Origin: an uncultured Bacilli bacterium | GTDB lineage: Bacteria; Bacillota_I; Bacilli_A; RF39; UBA660 | Assembly: GCA_947588865.1 (NCBI GenBank) | Contig: CANPYQ010000027.1 | Location: forward strand, 1-13,581 | Length of the DNA stretch: 13,581 nt | Direction of reading: 5' to 3' | Part shown: positions 1 to 6,338 of the stretch, one piece after another | Layout of the letters: the number at the start of each line of letters is the position of its first letter | Position numbering within the stretch: the stretch's first letter is position 1 | Made by a program: the position numbers and the translations under genes | Notes under the pieces: generated by a model | Seen by the model: only the letters and a program-made list of their open reading frames with translations | Databases searched by the model: none | Told to the model about the DNA's origin: nothing

Positions 1-263
1 GTTTTCTCGGCATAAAACAGCATTAATAGATATCATTTATTCTCGTCTTTGTTGCACTTCACTTGAAAATTTTTAAATTTTCAGTAAAAAAGAGTAAATA
101 ATTCAATTGAAATTCAATTGAAAAAAGAATTAGTTTTTTATTATAATAAAAAATATAAAATAGAAGATAATTTGATAAATAACTCCAAATTTTGTAAAAT
201 ACTATTGAAATATGTAGTAATTTATTACATGGTAATTAGATATAAATAAAAAAGTTTTAATGA
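1..263. other. Gene-poor left edge with partial reading-frame tail and tandem repeat
   Basis: No complete gene is visible here. A plus-strand frame open at the window edge runs from position 2 to a TAA at 74-76 (24 codons, ending CCTSLENF) and could be the last codons of a gene cut by the edge. The segment around 51-70 (TTGTTGCACTTCACTTGAAA) reminds me of the terminal inverted repeats of some Firmicutes insertion sequences, but the family cannot be fixed from this much. Positions 101-122 hold two exact copies of an 11-base unit. From about 125 to 263 the sequence is A/T-rich with frequent stops in all frames and I see nothing functional in it. Confidence 0.4.
101..122. repeat. Two tandem copies of an 11-base palindromic unit
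   Basis: ATTCAATTGAA occurs at 101-111 and again, without a gap, at 112-122. Each copy contains the perfect 10-base palindrome TTCAATTGAA (102-111 and 113-122). The 11-base period places the two palindromes about one helical turn apart, a geometry found in some operators. No intact gene follows directly, so function is unknown. Confidence 0.6.
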
Positions 264-569
264 TTTATATATTATATTAGTAATAGTTATTTTATTTACT
301 GTTTATATTTATATAAATTTAATTGCATTCCACATAAGAAATACAGTGATTTTGATTTTGACGAAAATGAAATTGATGATAAACCTGATATTTCAAAAAT
401 AAAAGAAGGACAAGGTGAGGATATGGTTATATTTAAAAAATATATAGGAATAATTTTAGATAAAAGAAATAAAAACGGAGTTACCTTTGTTATTCACCAT
501 GCTAATCCTTATCAAAAATACTATGAAGAGGATATATTAGAATTGAGAAATGATGTAGTAAGACATTAA
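264..569 (+). pseudogene. Decayed DUF1287-like gene remnant
   Basis: An open plus-strand frame runs from just after a TGA (261-263) to the TAA at 567-569 but has no plausible start codon or ribosome site; the only in-frame ATG (423) is internal. Its second half reads GEDMVIFKK, then IGIILDKRNKNG, then FVIHHANPYQ, then EEDILELRNDVVRH. This matches my recollection of the C-terminal part of DUF1287 proteins (GDIVIF, IGIVSDKRNK, IHH, and a final GHYR). The stop falls where GHYR would be expected, and the N-terminal half of the roughly 200-residue family is unrecognisable. It is therefore most likely a truncated, inactivated gene. The family assignment is from memory of motifs, not a search. The codons remain readable over about 80 residues, suggesting recent decay. 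Confidence 0.55.
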
Positions 570-763
570 AACAAGTTAATAAAATTTTAAATATAATTAT
601 GAAATAGAAATTTTTGAACAATATGATATTATGTAAGTAAGATAGTCTAAATGAGGTAACAATAAATATATACAAGGTAAAGAAAAATAATAACAAATAG
701 AAGATAAAACGGTAAAGAAAGAGTATAAGAGTTCTTCTCATACAAGTAGTTATGAGTAAATAG
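570..763. other. Non-coding stretch after the DUF1287 remnant
   Basis: All three plus frames are broken by stops every few codons. A short open tail ending at a TAA around 757-759 (KEYKSSSHTSSYE) has no start and no recognisable relative. The minus-strand open frame here (741 to 502) is very rich in Phe, Ile and Leu, overlaps the pseudogene and has no ribosome site, so I treat it as a chance frame. This stretch may be further debris of the decayed gene. Confidence 0.4.
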
Positions 764-796
764 CAAAAATAAAAGCTAACCTTTAAATGGCTAGCT
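764..796 (-). terminator. Intrinsic terminator of hsp20
   Basis: Read on the minus strand, AGCTAGCC (796-789) and GGTTAGCT (781-774) form an 8-bp stem with one G-U pair and a 7-base loop, followed by a T-rich tail TTTTATTTTTG. It lies about 60 bases past the hsp20 stop and has the right polarity for that gene. Confidence 0.75.
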
Positions 797-820
797 AATA
801 TACCCTTATAGGGCTATCAC

Positions 821-844
821 AAGCTATGTTTTTATTCATAGCTT
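821..844. repeat. Perfect 8-bp inverted repeat in the hsp20 3' region
   Basis: AAGCTATG (821-828) and CATAGCTT (837-844) are exact reverse complements around an 8-base loop. Neither side has a proper T-tract, so it is not itself a clear terminator. On the minus strand it would fold in the 3' untranslated RNA of hsp20, between the stop codon and the terminator at 764-796. Confidence 0.6.
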
Positions 845-855
845 TGACTAAATAT

Positions 856-1266
856 TTAATCATTTATTTCGATGTATTTTTTATTTTCTTCTTCTTTTAA
901 ATTTTCTTTAGGGAAAGTTATATTTAGAATACCATCTTTAAATGATGCAGAAATATCTTCGTTAGTAATATTACCAACATAAAAGGAACGAGAACATTTT
1001 CCATAGAATCTTTCTTTATGGATATAATTATCTTTTTCAATATTATCATCAACTTCACTTGATGTTGAAGCACTGATTGTTAAATATCCATTATTTAATT
1101 CTAATTTTATATTTTCTTTTTTATATCCTGGAAGATCTATTTTTAAAATGTAATTATTTTCTTTTTCAATTATGTCAGTTTTCATTATATTACTTTCCCT
1201 TTTTGTAAAAAATGAATCATTAAATATGTCATCTAATACATCAAATTTCGTTAATCTTGGCAACAT
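856..1266 (-). CDS. hsp20: Small heat-shock protein, Hsp20/alpha-crystallin family
   Basis: This 136-residue cytoplasmic protein is an ATP-independent holdase chaperone that binds unfolding proteins. An N-terminal MLPRL...DDIFNDSFF segment is followed by an alpha-crystallin domain from about residue 28 to 120. The domain includes KIDLPGYKKENI (42-53) and the family signature A107-x3-D-G-I-L (ASFKDGILNITFPK). The tail ends with an I-x-I motif (I132-E-I134), which in this family docks into a neighbouring subunit. The length is normal for bacterial Hsp20. The frame extends upstream to 1368, but I chose the ATG at 1266 because it follows a strong AAGGAGGG site and begins where the family normally begins. 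The longer start would lie on top of the -35 box. It is transcribed alone from the promoter at 1340-1368 and ends at the terminator at 764-796. No CIRCE or CtsR operator is visible. Confidence 0.95.
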   Translation of the reverse strand: MLPRLTKFDVLDDIFNDSFFTKRESNIMKTDIIEKENNYILKIDLPGYKKENIKLELNNGYLTISASTSSEVDDNIEKDNYIHKERFYGKCSRSFYVGNITNEDISASFKDGILNITFPKENLKEEENKKYIEIND

Positions 1267-1270
1267 ATTA

Positions 1271-1280
1271 TCCCTCCTTA
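1271..1280 (-). promoter_or_regulatory. Ribosome binding site fixing the hsp20 start
   Basis: The minus strand reads TAAGGAGGGA, ending 4 bases before the ATG at 1266-1264. This near-perfect Shine-Dalgarno sequence selects that start over the in-frame upstream codon at 1368. Confidence 0.85.
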
Positions 1281-1339
1281 TAACTAGTATGTAAACTATA
1301 ACGAAAAATATGTGTGAAATATAATTATTTTTCACTGTA

Positions 1340-1368
1340 ATTATAACTCTTGATTTTGGCACTGTCAA
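1340..1368 (-). promoter_or_regulatory. Consensus sigma-A promoter of hsp20
   Basis: The minus strand carries a perfect TTGACA (1368-1363), a 17-base spacer and a perfect TATAAT (1345-1340). Transcription would begin near 1333, leaving a leader of about 65 bases before the hsp20 ATG. Such a strong housekeeping promoter on a stress gene would normally need a repressor, but no known heat-shock operator is seen. Confidence 0.85.
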
Positions 1369-1404
1369 TAGTTAAATGCTAATTTCACAAAAATTACACT
1401 TTTT

Positions 1405-1443
1405 ATTTTCAAAAAATGACTAGTGAATAATTTTCTAGTCATT
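1405..1443 (-). terminator. Intrinsic terminator of the XRE regulator gene
   Basis: AATGACTAG (1443-1435 on the minus strand) and CTAGTCATT (1423-1415) form a perfect 9-bp stem with an 11-base loop, followed on the minus strand by a T-run that continues the stem (TTTTTTG). The stem contains the last codons and the TAG stop of the regulator gene, so termination is directly coupled to the end of translation. The plus-strand side is also T-rich, so it may work in both directions. Confidence 0.75.
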
Positions 1444-1683
1444 ATTATTTTTAAAAAATATAGATATATCTAAATCAAGAGCTTCTGCAATTCTGCCAAG
1501 TAAAGAAATTGAAATATGTTTATTTCTATGTTTATTTTCAATATCACAAATATATTCTCTTGAAATGTCAGTCATATCAGCTAAATTTTGCTGTGTTAAA
1601 TTTTTGGCTTTTCTATATTTTTTTATATTTTCCCTGATAATACCATAATAGTATTCATCATCTAAAGTGTATTTTTTATCCAT
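1435..1683 (-). CDS. XRE-family helix-turn-helix transcriptional regulator
   Basis: A small (82-residue) DNA-binding protein consisting almost entirely of one Cro/C1-type HTH domain, residues about 16-73. The turn is TQQNLADMTDISREYICDIENK (30-51), and the helix SLLGRIAEALDLDISIFF (60-77) follows in the usual place. There is no ligand or dimerisation domain, as in many stand-alone XRE regulators. The start is uncertain. I chose the ATG at 1683 because relatives of this type begin close to the D-x-E-Y-Y-Y segment. A GTG at 1698 preceded by GGTGGTG and an ATG at 1722 without a good ribosome site are alternatives, adding 5 and 13 residues. The gene is divergent from dacF across about 160 bases and ends upstream of the hsp20 promoter. 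Its target is unknown; autoregulation or control of a neighbour is a guess. Confidence 0.85.
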   Translation of the reverse strand: MDKKYTLDDEYYYGIIRENIKKYRKAKNLTQQNLADMTDISREYICDIENKHRNKHISISLLGRIAEALDLDISIFFKNNND

Positions 1684-1843
1684 TATTTCATTTCTCACAG
1701 TGCATTCACCACCAGTCAACATATATTTTGTACCAATTTATGGAAAAAATATATAGACTAGTAGCCTCACAAAAATATAGAATATTTGTTAAATAATTAT
1801 TCTTTTTTCTTATATATTTCATAATCTTAATTAGAGGTGAGTT

Positions 1844-3013
1844 ATGAAAAAAAGCATAATATTATTAATATTATTATTAGTGATTCCATTTATAAATATA
1901 AATGCAGAGGAAAATATTGAAAATAATAATATTTTAGCAAAAAATGCTAAAAGTGCAATATTAATTGAAGAAAGTACAGGGGAAGTATTATATGAATATA
2001 ATTCTCATGAAAAATTAGAACCTGCAAGTATGACCAAAATGATGAGTTTATTACTTATAATGGAAGCAATTGAAAATAAGGTATTAACACTCGATCAGAT
2101 GATAACAGTATCTAGTAATGCTTCAAGTATGGGTGGATCTCAAATTTTGCTTGAAACTGGTGAGCAAATGAGCGTTGATGATTTACTTAAAGGTATTACT
2201 ATTGCAAGTGGTAATGATGCGGTAGTAGCTCTTGCGGAAGCTATAGCTGGAACAGAAGAAAACTTTGTTAAAATGATGAATGATAAACTAAAAGAATTAG
2301 GACTTAATGATAGTAATTTTAAAAATTGTCATGGATTAGATGAAGAGGGTCATTACTCTAGTGCTTATGATATGGCATATATTGCAAAAGAATTAGTTAA
2401 ACATAAAAAAATATTAGAATATTCAAGTATATATGAAACATATTTAAGAGAGGGTACAGACAAGAAAATATGGCTTGTAAATACCAATAAATTAGTAAGA
2501 TTTAAAGAAGGAGTAGATGGTCTTAAAACTGGATATACAGAAGGAGCTGGTTTTTGCCTTACTGCAACAATGAAAAAAGATGGTATGAGAATAATCGCTA
2601 CTGTTATGGGTGAACCAGACAGTGGAACAAGGAATAATGAAGTATCATCAATGTTAGACTATGCATTTGCGCAAGTAGGATTGAAGAAAGTTCTTTCAAA
2701 GAATAGTGTTGTAAAAAAAATAAGTTTATCAAAAGCTAAGATTGATGAAATTAAAATAGTTCCAGTAAAAGATGTAAATATACTTTATAAAAAAAGTGAA
2801 GGACAGATAAATCCAAATTATGAAGTAAAGTTAGATGAAATTATCACACCTATAAAAAGAGGAGATATTATCGGCAAAATATATGTAAAAAATAATAATA
2901 ATGTAATAAATGAAGTGGATCTTACTGTGAGTGAAGATGTTGAAAAATGTAATTTAATTGAATTATATGTTAAATATTTAAAAAATATATTAGGAGGTAA
3001 TATAAGTTTTTAA
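1844..3013 (+). CDS. dacF: D-alanyl-D-alanine carboxypeptidase (serine-type, PBP5/DacF-like)
   Basis: A low-molecular-weight penicillin-binding protein that removes the terminal D-Ala from peptidoglycan stem peptides outside the cell and so limits cross-linking. A signal peptide is visible (MKKSIILLILLLVIPFININA, cleavage likely after A21). The catalytic domain has all three active-site motifs: S62-M-T-K65, S122-G-N124 and K228-T-G230. A C-terminal beta-rich PBP5 C-domain follows from about residue 290. At 389 residues the length is typical. A final amphipathic membrane anchor is suggested by the hydrophobic stretch near the end (IELYVKYLKNIL). An AGAGGTGAG ribosome site lies just before the ATG. 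The promoter must be within 1770-1830, where TTGTTA and TATAT/CATAAT-like boxes occur but spacing is poor. The gene has its own terminator and is probably transcribed alone. The exact paralogue (DacA, DacB or DacF) is not certain. Confidence 0.93.
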   Translation: MKKSIILLILLLVIPFININAEENIENNNILAKNAKSAILIEESTGEVLYEYNSHEKLEPASMTKMMSLLLIMEAIENKVLTLDQMITVSSNASSMGGSQILLETGEQMSVDDLLKGITIASGNDAVVALAEAIAGTEENFVKMMNDKLKELGLNDSNFKNCHGLDEEGHYSSAYDMAYIAKELVKHKKILEYSSIYETYLREGTDKKIWLVNTNKLVRFKEGVDGLKTGYTEGAGFCLTATMKKDGMRIIATVMGEPDSGTRNNEVSSMLDYAFAQVGLKKVLSKNSVVKKISLSKAKIDEIKIVPVKDVNILYKKSEGQINPNYEVKLDEIITPIKRGDIIGKIYVKNNNNVINEVDLTVSEDVEKCNLIELYVKYLKNILGGNISF

Positions 3014-3041
3014 GAGTTAAAACTCTTTTTCTTTTTTTTTA
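3012..3041 (+). terminator. Intrinsic terminator of dacF
   Basis: AAGAGTT (3012-3018) and AACTCTT (3021-3027) form a short stem starting within the stop codon, followed by a long T-tract (TTTCTTTTTTTTT). The very short loop means the closing pairs probably open to a tetraloop. Confidence 0.75.
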
Positions 3042-3045
3042 TTTA

Positions 3046-3054
3046 TGGTATACT
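3046..3054 (+). promoter_or_regulatory. Extended -10 promoter of the dehydrogenase-pyrophosphatase unit
   Basis: TGGTATACT is an extended -10 element (TG-N-TATACT), placed 26 bases before the ATG and immediately after the dacF terminator. No good -35 is present, since the position is occupied by the terminator's T-tract. An extended -10 can compensate for this. A strong AGGAGG (3069-3074) follows. Confidence 0.5.
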
Positions 3055-3079
3055 ATTATTATAGTATTAGGAGGTATTT

Positions 3080-4105
3080 ATGAGAAGCGTTGCATTAAAA
3101 GGAATAAAAGAATTTGAAATAAAGGAAATTGAAGAACCAGTAGCTGACGGTGAAAATGTAATTATTGAAGTGAAAAAAGCAGGTATATGCGGTTCAGATA
3201 TTCATTATTGGTATGTAGGTGAGCCTATTGGACTTGTTATGGGGCATGAATTTTCAGGAGTAGTTAAAGATCCTGGAAGTAGAAAAGATCTTAAAGTAGG
3301 TGATAGGGTAACAGCTTTACCAATTTCGCCTTGCCTAGAATGTCATGCATGTAAATCAGGCAATCCTCAGTATTGTATTCATACTTGGGATAAGGCTACT
3401 GGACTTTCGTTAACCAATCCAGGAGCACTCGCACCTGTTGTAGCTATTAGACCAGATATGGTAGTTAAAGTTCCAGATAATATAACAGATGAAGAGGCAG
3501 CAATGACAGAACCTACAGCAGTAGGACTTCATGCTTCAAAACTTGCGGATATAAAGGTAGGAGATAAAGTTTTAGTAATTGGTGGTGGAATTATAGGATT
3601 AGTTTCTGCTATGTTTGCTAAAATGGAAGGGGCAAGTTTAGTAGTAGTTTCGGAAACAAATAAAGCAAGAGGTCAGAAGGCAGTAAGTTTGGGAGTTGCA
3701 GATGAATGGATGGATGCATTGGATCCTAAATTTTTAGAAAATGTAATGAACAAAACTGATATTGGATTTGATATAGTAATAGAGTGTTGCGGTAATACTG
3801 GTGCGGTTAGTAGTTCACTTACAACTGTTAAAACAGGAGGTACGGTTGTACTTGTTGGTGTATCAATGACTCCTGTTGCAATTCCTACAGCTATAGCTGT
3901 TATGCATGAATTAACTTTAAAAGGTGCTATTGCTTATACTAAAGATGAGTTTCAAACTTGTATAAATTTAATGTCTAGTAAAAAAATAAATATGCTTAAA
4001 TTTCTCGATAGTATAGTTGGACTTGATGATGTTCAAGCATCATATGAAAAATTAACTTCTGGAGTAAGTGATGCAGTTAAAATTATAGTAGATCCAAACA
4101 AATAA
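3080..4105 (+). CDS. Zinc-dependent medium-chain alcohol/polyol dehydrogenase
   Basis: A cytoplasmic NAD(P)-dependent oxidoreductase of the MDR superfamily, in the sorbitol/butanediol/threonine dehydrogenase branch. Catalytic zinc ligands are C37 (GICGSD) and H56-E57 (GHEFSG). The structural zinc site is complete, with C85, C88, C91 and C99. The Rossmann motif is GGGIIG (168-173). An acidic residue, E192, sits at the end of the second strand (VVVSETNKAR), which favours NAD over NADP. Length (341) is normal. It begins after AGGAGG with 5-base spacing. Its stop is 23 bases before ppaC, with no terminator or promoter between, so the two are probably co-transcribed. By eye its sequence is less A/T-extreme than the following genes, which may reflect strong expression or a different history. 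The substrate cannot be read from sequence. Confidence 0.92.
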   Translation: MRSVALKGIKEFEIKEIEEPVADGENVIIEVKKAGICGSDIHYWYVGEPIGLVMGHEFSGVVKDPGSRKDLKVGDRVTALPISPCLECHACKSGNPQYCIHTWDKATGLSLTNPGALAPVVAIRPDMVVKVPDNITDEEAAMTEPTAVGLHASKLADIKVGDKVLVIGGGIIGLVSAMFAKMEGASLVVVSETNKARGQKAVSLGVADEWMDALDPKFLENVMNKTDIGFDIVIECCGNTGAVSSSLTTVKTGGTVVLVGVSMTPVAIPTAIAVMHELTLKGAIAYTKDEFQTCINLMSSKKINMLKFLDSIVGLDDVQASYEKLTSGVSDAVKIIVDPNK

Positions 4106-4128
4106 AATTAAAATTAAGAGGTAGATAT

Positions 4129-5745
4129 ATGAGAGAAATATTCGTATTTGGACACAAAAAACCAGATACTGATTCAGTTACGGCATCGATAGCTTTAGCT
4201 AATTTAAAAAGAGAATTAGGAATGAATGCTAAACCAATGATTTTAGATCATATAAATAAAGAAACAGAATTTGTTTTAAAGCATTTTAATATTAATATTC
4301 CTGAATATTTAGAAGATGTAAAATTGCAATTAAAAGATTTGAATTATTATAAAGATTGTTTTATAAGTGAAAATAGTTCAATAAATAATGCTTATAAATA
4401 TATGAAAAAAAATAACATAACAGGTATACCCATTGTAAATAATGATAGGAAGATAAAAGGTTTGATTACTTCTAAAATGATAGGTGAAGAACTTATAAAC
4501 GGAGATTTTATTAAAATTCATACTTCATATGATAATATTATTGAAGTTTTAGATGGTGAATTAGTATTAAAATTTGATGATGAAATTAATGGAAATATAT
4601 TGGTTGCTCCCTTTAAAAGCTCAAATTTTTTAACACAATTACAATTAGCTAATAATACTGTAATGATAGTAGGTAATAATCAAAATTTAATAAAATTAGC
4701 TATTGAAAATAAAATAAAATTATTAATACTTGTTGATAATTTAAATATTAAAGAAGAATATTTGAATACTGCTATAAAAAATAAAGTAAATATTATTAAA
4801 ACTCATTTTAATACTTTTATGGTGTCAAAATTGATAAATTTATCTAAATATGCTAAGGACTTATTGACAGAAAATAGAAATATTAGTTTTAATGAAAATG
4901 ATTATTATGATGATTTTAAAGAAAAATGTATAAGATATGGATATAACAATTATCCTATTGTGGATGATAAAGGAACTTGTCTTGGTTTAATCAGAGTAAC
5001 AGACATAAAAAATGTTAATAAAAAACAAGTTATCCTTGTTGATCATAATGATTGTAATCAAAGTGTTGATGGGTTGAATGAAGCTGAAATATTGGAGATT
5101 GTTGATCATCACAATATAGGTGCATTAACCACTAATATGCCTATCAACTTTAGAAGTATGACAGTTGGAAGTACTAATAGTATTATATATTCAATGTATA
5201 ATGAAAATAATATTGATATTTCTAAAAATATTGCTGGTATTATGTTGAGTGGTATTATTTCAGATACTCTTAAATTAACTAGCCCTACGACTACAGAATA
5301 TGATATATATGTAGCTAAAAGATTATCACAAATATCTAATATAGATATAGATTCATATTCAAATGAGATGTTTAAAGCGGGTACTAATTTAAGTGGAAAA
5401 ACAATAAAAGAAATAATTGAGGGAGATTTAAAATTATATAATGTCAATAATAAAAAAATAGCGATTTCGCAGGTTATTACTTTTAATCCAGAGGAAATTT
5501 TAAATAAGAAAGAAGATTATATAAATTCAATAACTGAAATGTCAATTAATAAAGGATTAGAACTATTTATATTATGTGTTACAGATATCATAAAAAATGG
5601 ATCATATATATTTTATGATAAAAATCATGAAATTTTAGTTAGTGAGGCTTTATCAACAAATAATGTTTATCAAGGTTATTTTTTACAAAATTGTTTATCT
5701 AGAAAGAAACAATTAGTTCCTTTGATCATGAATGTAATAAGATAA
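4129..5745 (+). CDS. ppaC: Manganese-dependent inorganic pyrophosphatase with regulatory CBS domains
   Basis: A cytoplasmic family II pyrophosphatase (DHH/DHHA2) that hydrolyses PPi to phosphate and so pulls biosynthetic reactions forward. The metal-binding N-terminal motif GHKKPDTDS supplies H9, D13 and D15. A CBS-type segment begins near residue 75 (NNITGIPIVNNDRKIKGLI). An insert of about 110 residues occupies the place of the DRTGG domain. A second CBS half follows near 265-295 (YGYNNYPIVDDKGTCLGLIRV). The DHH core then resumes with VDHND (D305), DHHN (D326-H327-H328) and SDTLKLTSPT (D379). The C-terminal DHHA2 domain carries the substrate-binding SRKKQ (524-528). The 538-residue length fits the CBS/DRTGG-containing subclass; plain family II enzymes are about 310. 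In that subclass adenine nucleotides bind the CBS domains and control activity. It sits 23 bases after the dehydrogenase, with AGAGGT as ribosome site. Confidence 0.94.
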   Translation: MREIFVFGHKKPDTDSVTASIALANLKRELGMNAKPMILDHINKETEFVLKHFNINIPEYLEDVKLQLKDLNYYKDCFISENSSINNAYKYMKKNNITGIPIVNNDRKIKGLITSKMIGEELINGDFIKIHTSYDNIIEVLDGELVLKFDDEINGNILVAPFKSSNFLTQLQLANNTVMIVGNNQNLIKLAIENKIKLLILVDNLNIKEEYLNTAIKNKVNIIKTHFNTFMVSKLINLSKYAKDLLTENRNISFNENDYYDDFKEKCIRYGYNNYPIVDDKGTCLGLIRVTDIKNVNKKQVILVDHNDCNQSVDGLNEAEILEIVDHHNIGALTTNMPINFRSMTVGSTNSIIYSMYNENNIDISKNIAGIMLSGIISDTLKLTSPTTTEYDIYVAKRLSQISNIDIDSYSNEMFKAGTNLSGKTIKEIIEGDLKLYNVNNKKIAISQVITFNPEEILNKKEDYINSITEMSINKGLELFILCVTDIIKNGSYIFYDKNHEILVSEALSTNNVYQGYFLQNCLSRKKQLVPLIMNVIR

Positions 5746-5773
5746 CGATAAATTGTAATTAATAATTGATTCA

Positions 5774-5800
5774 TTGATTTATATATGTTAAAATTATAAT
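5774..5800 (+). promoter_or_regulatory. Probable promoter of the yqeG-yqeH unit
   Basis: A perfect TATAAT (5795-5800) lies 16 bases before the yqeG ATG, with a TTGATT -35 candidate 15 bases upstream (5774-5779); CATTGA at 17-base spacing is an alternative. No clear terminator for ppaC precedes it, so read-through from ppaC is possible. Confidence 0.5.
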
Positions 5801-5816
5801 AGAATGAAGGTGTTCT

Positions 5817-6338
5817 ATGGAAATATATGTACCAGATATTTATCAAGAAAACATTTACAAAATAGATTATGAGGCATTATTGTCTAGAGGTATTAAATTT
5901 TTGATTTTTGATTTAGATAATACACTAGTATCTATTAATGAAAGTTTACCAAGAGAAGATAATAAAAACTTGTTTAAAAAACTTAAAGAATTTGGTTTTA
6001 AAATATGCATTGCATCCAATAGCATTAAAGCTCGTGTTAAACCTTTTCATGAAGAATTAAAAGTAGATTATATATATAGTACCAAAAAGCCTCATATAAG
6101 CAAAATTAATAATTTTATAATAAATAGTAATTTTGGATTAGATGAGATAGCTATTATAGGTGATTCTATGCTCGATGATGTTGTATGTGGAAATACTATT
6201 GGTATAACTACAATTCTTGTAGATCAAATTAGTAAAATCGAATTCCCTTTAGCTCGTATTAAGAGAATAAAAGAACACAAAATACAAAAAAAATTACGAG
6301 ATAAAGATCTATTTACTAAAGGTAGATATTATGTGTAA
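5817..6338 (+). CDS. yqeG: YqeG family HAD IIIA-type phosphatase
   Basis: A cytoplasmic haloacid-dehalogenase-superfamily phosphatase. Family members related to yeast Gep4 act on phosphatidylglycerophosphate; the substrate of the bacterial form is not settled. HAD motif I is FDLDNT, with nucleophile D32 and acid/base D34. Motif II is the serine in IASNS (S67). Motif III is the lysine of KKP (K91). Motif IV is GDSMLDD (D116, D120/D121). The length of 173 is typical. AAGG precedes the ATG by 6 bases. The last 8 bases overlap the start of yqeH, so the two are translationally coupled. The yqeG-yqeH pair is conserved in Bacillus, where aroE, yhbY, nadD and yqeK follow; here they do not. Confidence 0.93.
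   Translation: MEIYVPDIYQENIYKIDYEALLSRGIKFLIFDLDNTLVSINESLPREDNKNLFKKLKEFGFKICIASNSIKARVKPFHEELKVDYIYSTKKPHISKINNFIINSNFGLDEIAIIGDSMLDDVVCGNTIGITTILVDQISKIEFPLARIKRIKEHKIQKKLRDKDLFTKGRYYV

Noticed and set aside
502..741. Minus-strand open frame of 79 codons, rich in Phe/Ile/Leu
   Set aside because: It overlaps the DUF1287 remnant antisense, lacks a ribosome site and has the composition expected from translating A/T-rich DNA in a wrong frame.
5109..5447. Minus-strand open frame of 112 codons inside ppaC
   Set aside because: It lies wholly antisense within a gene with clear catalytic motifs; no ribosome site or family resemblance.
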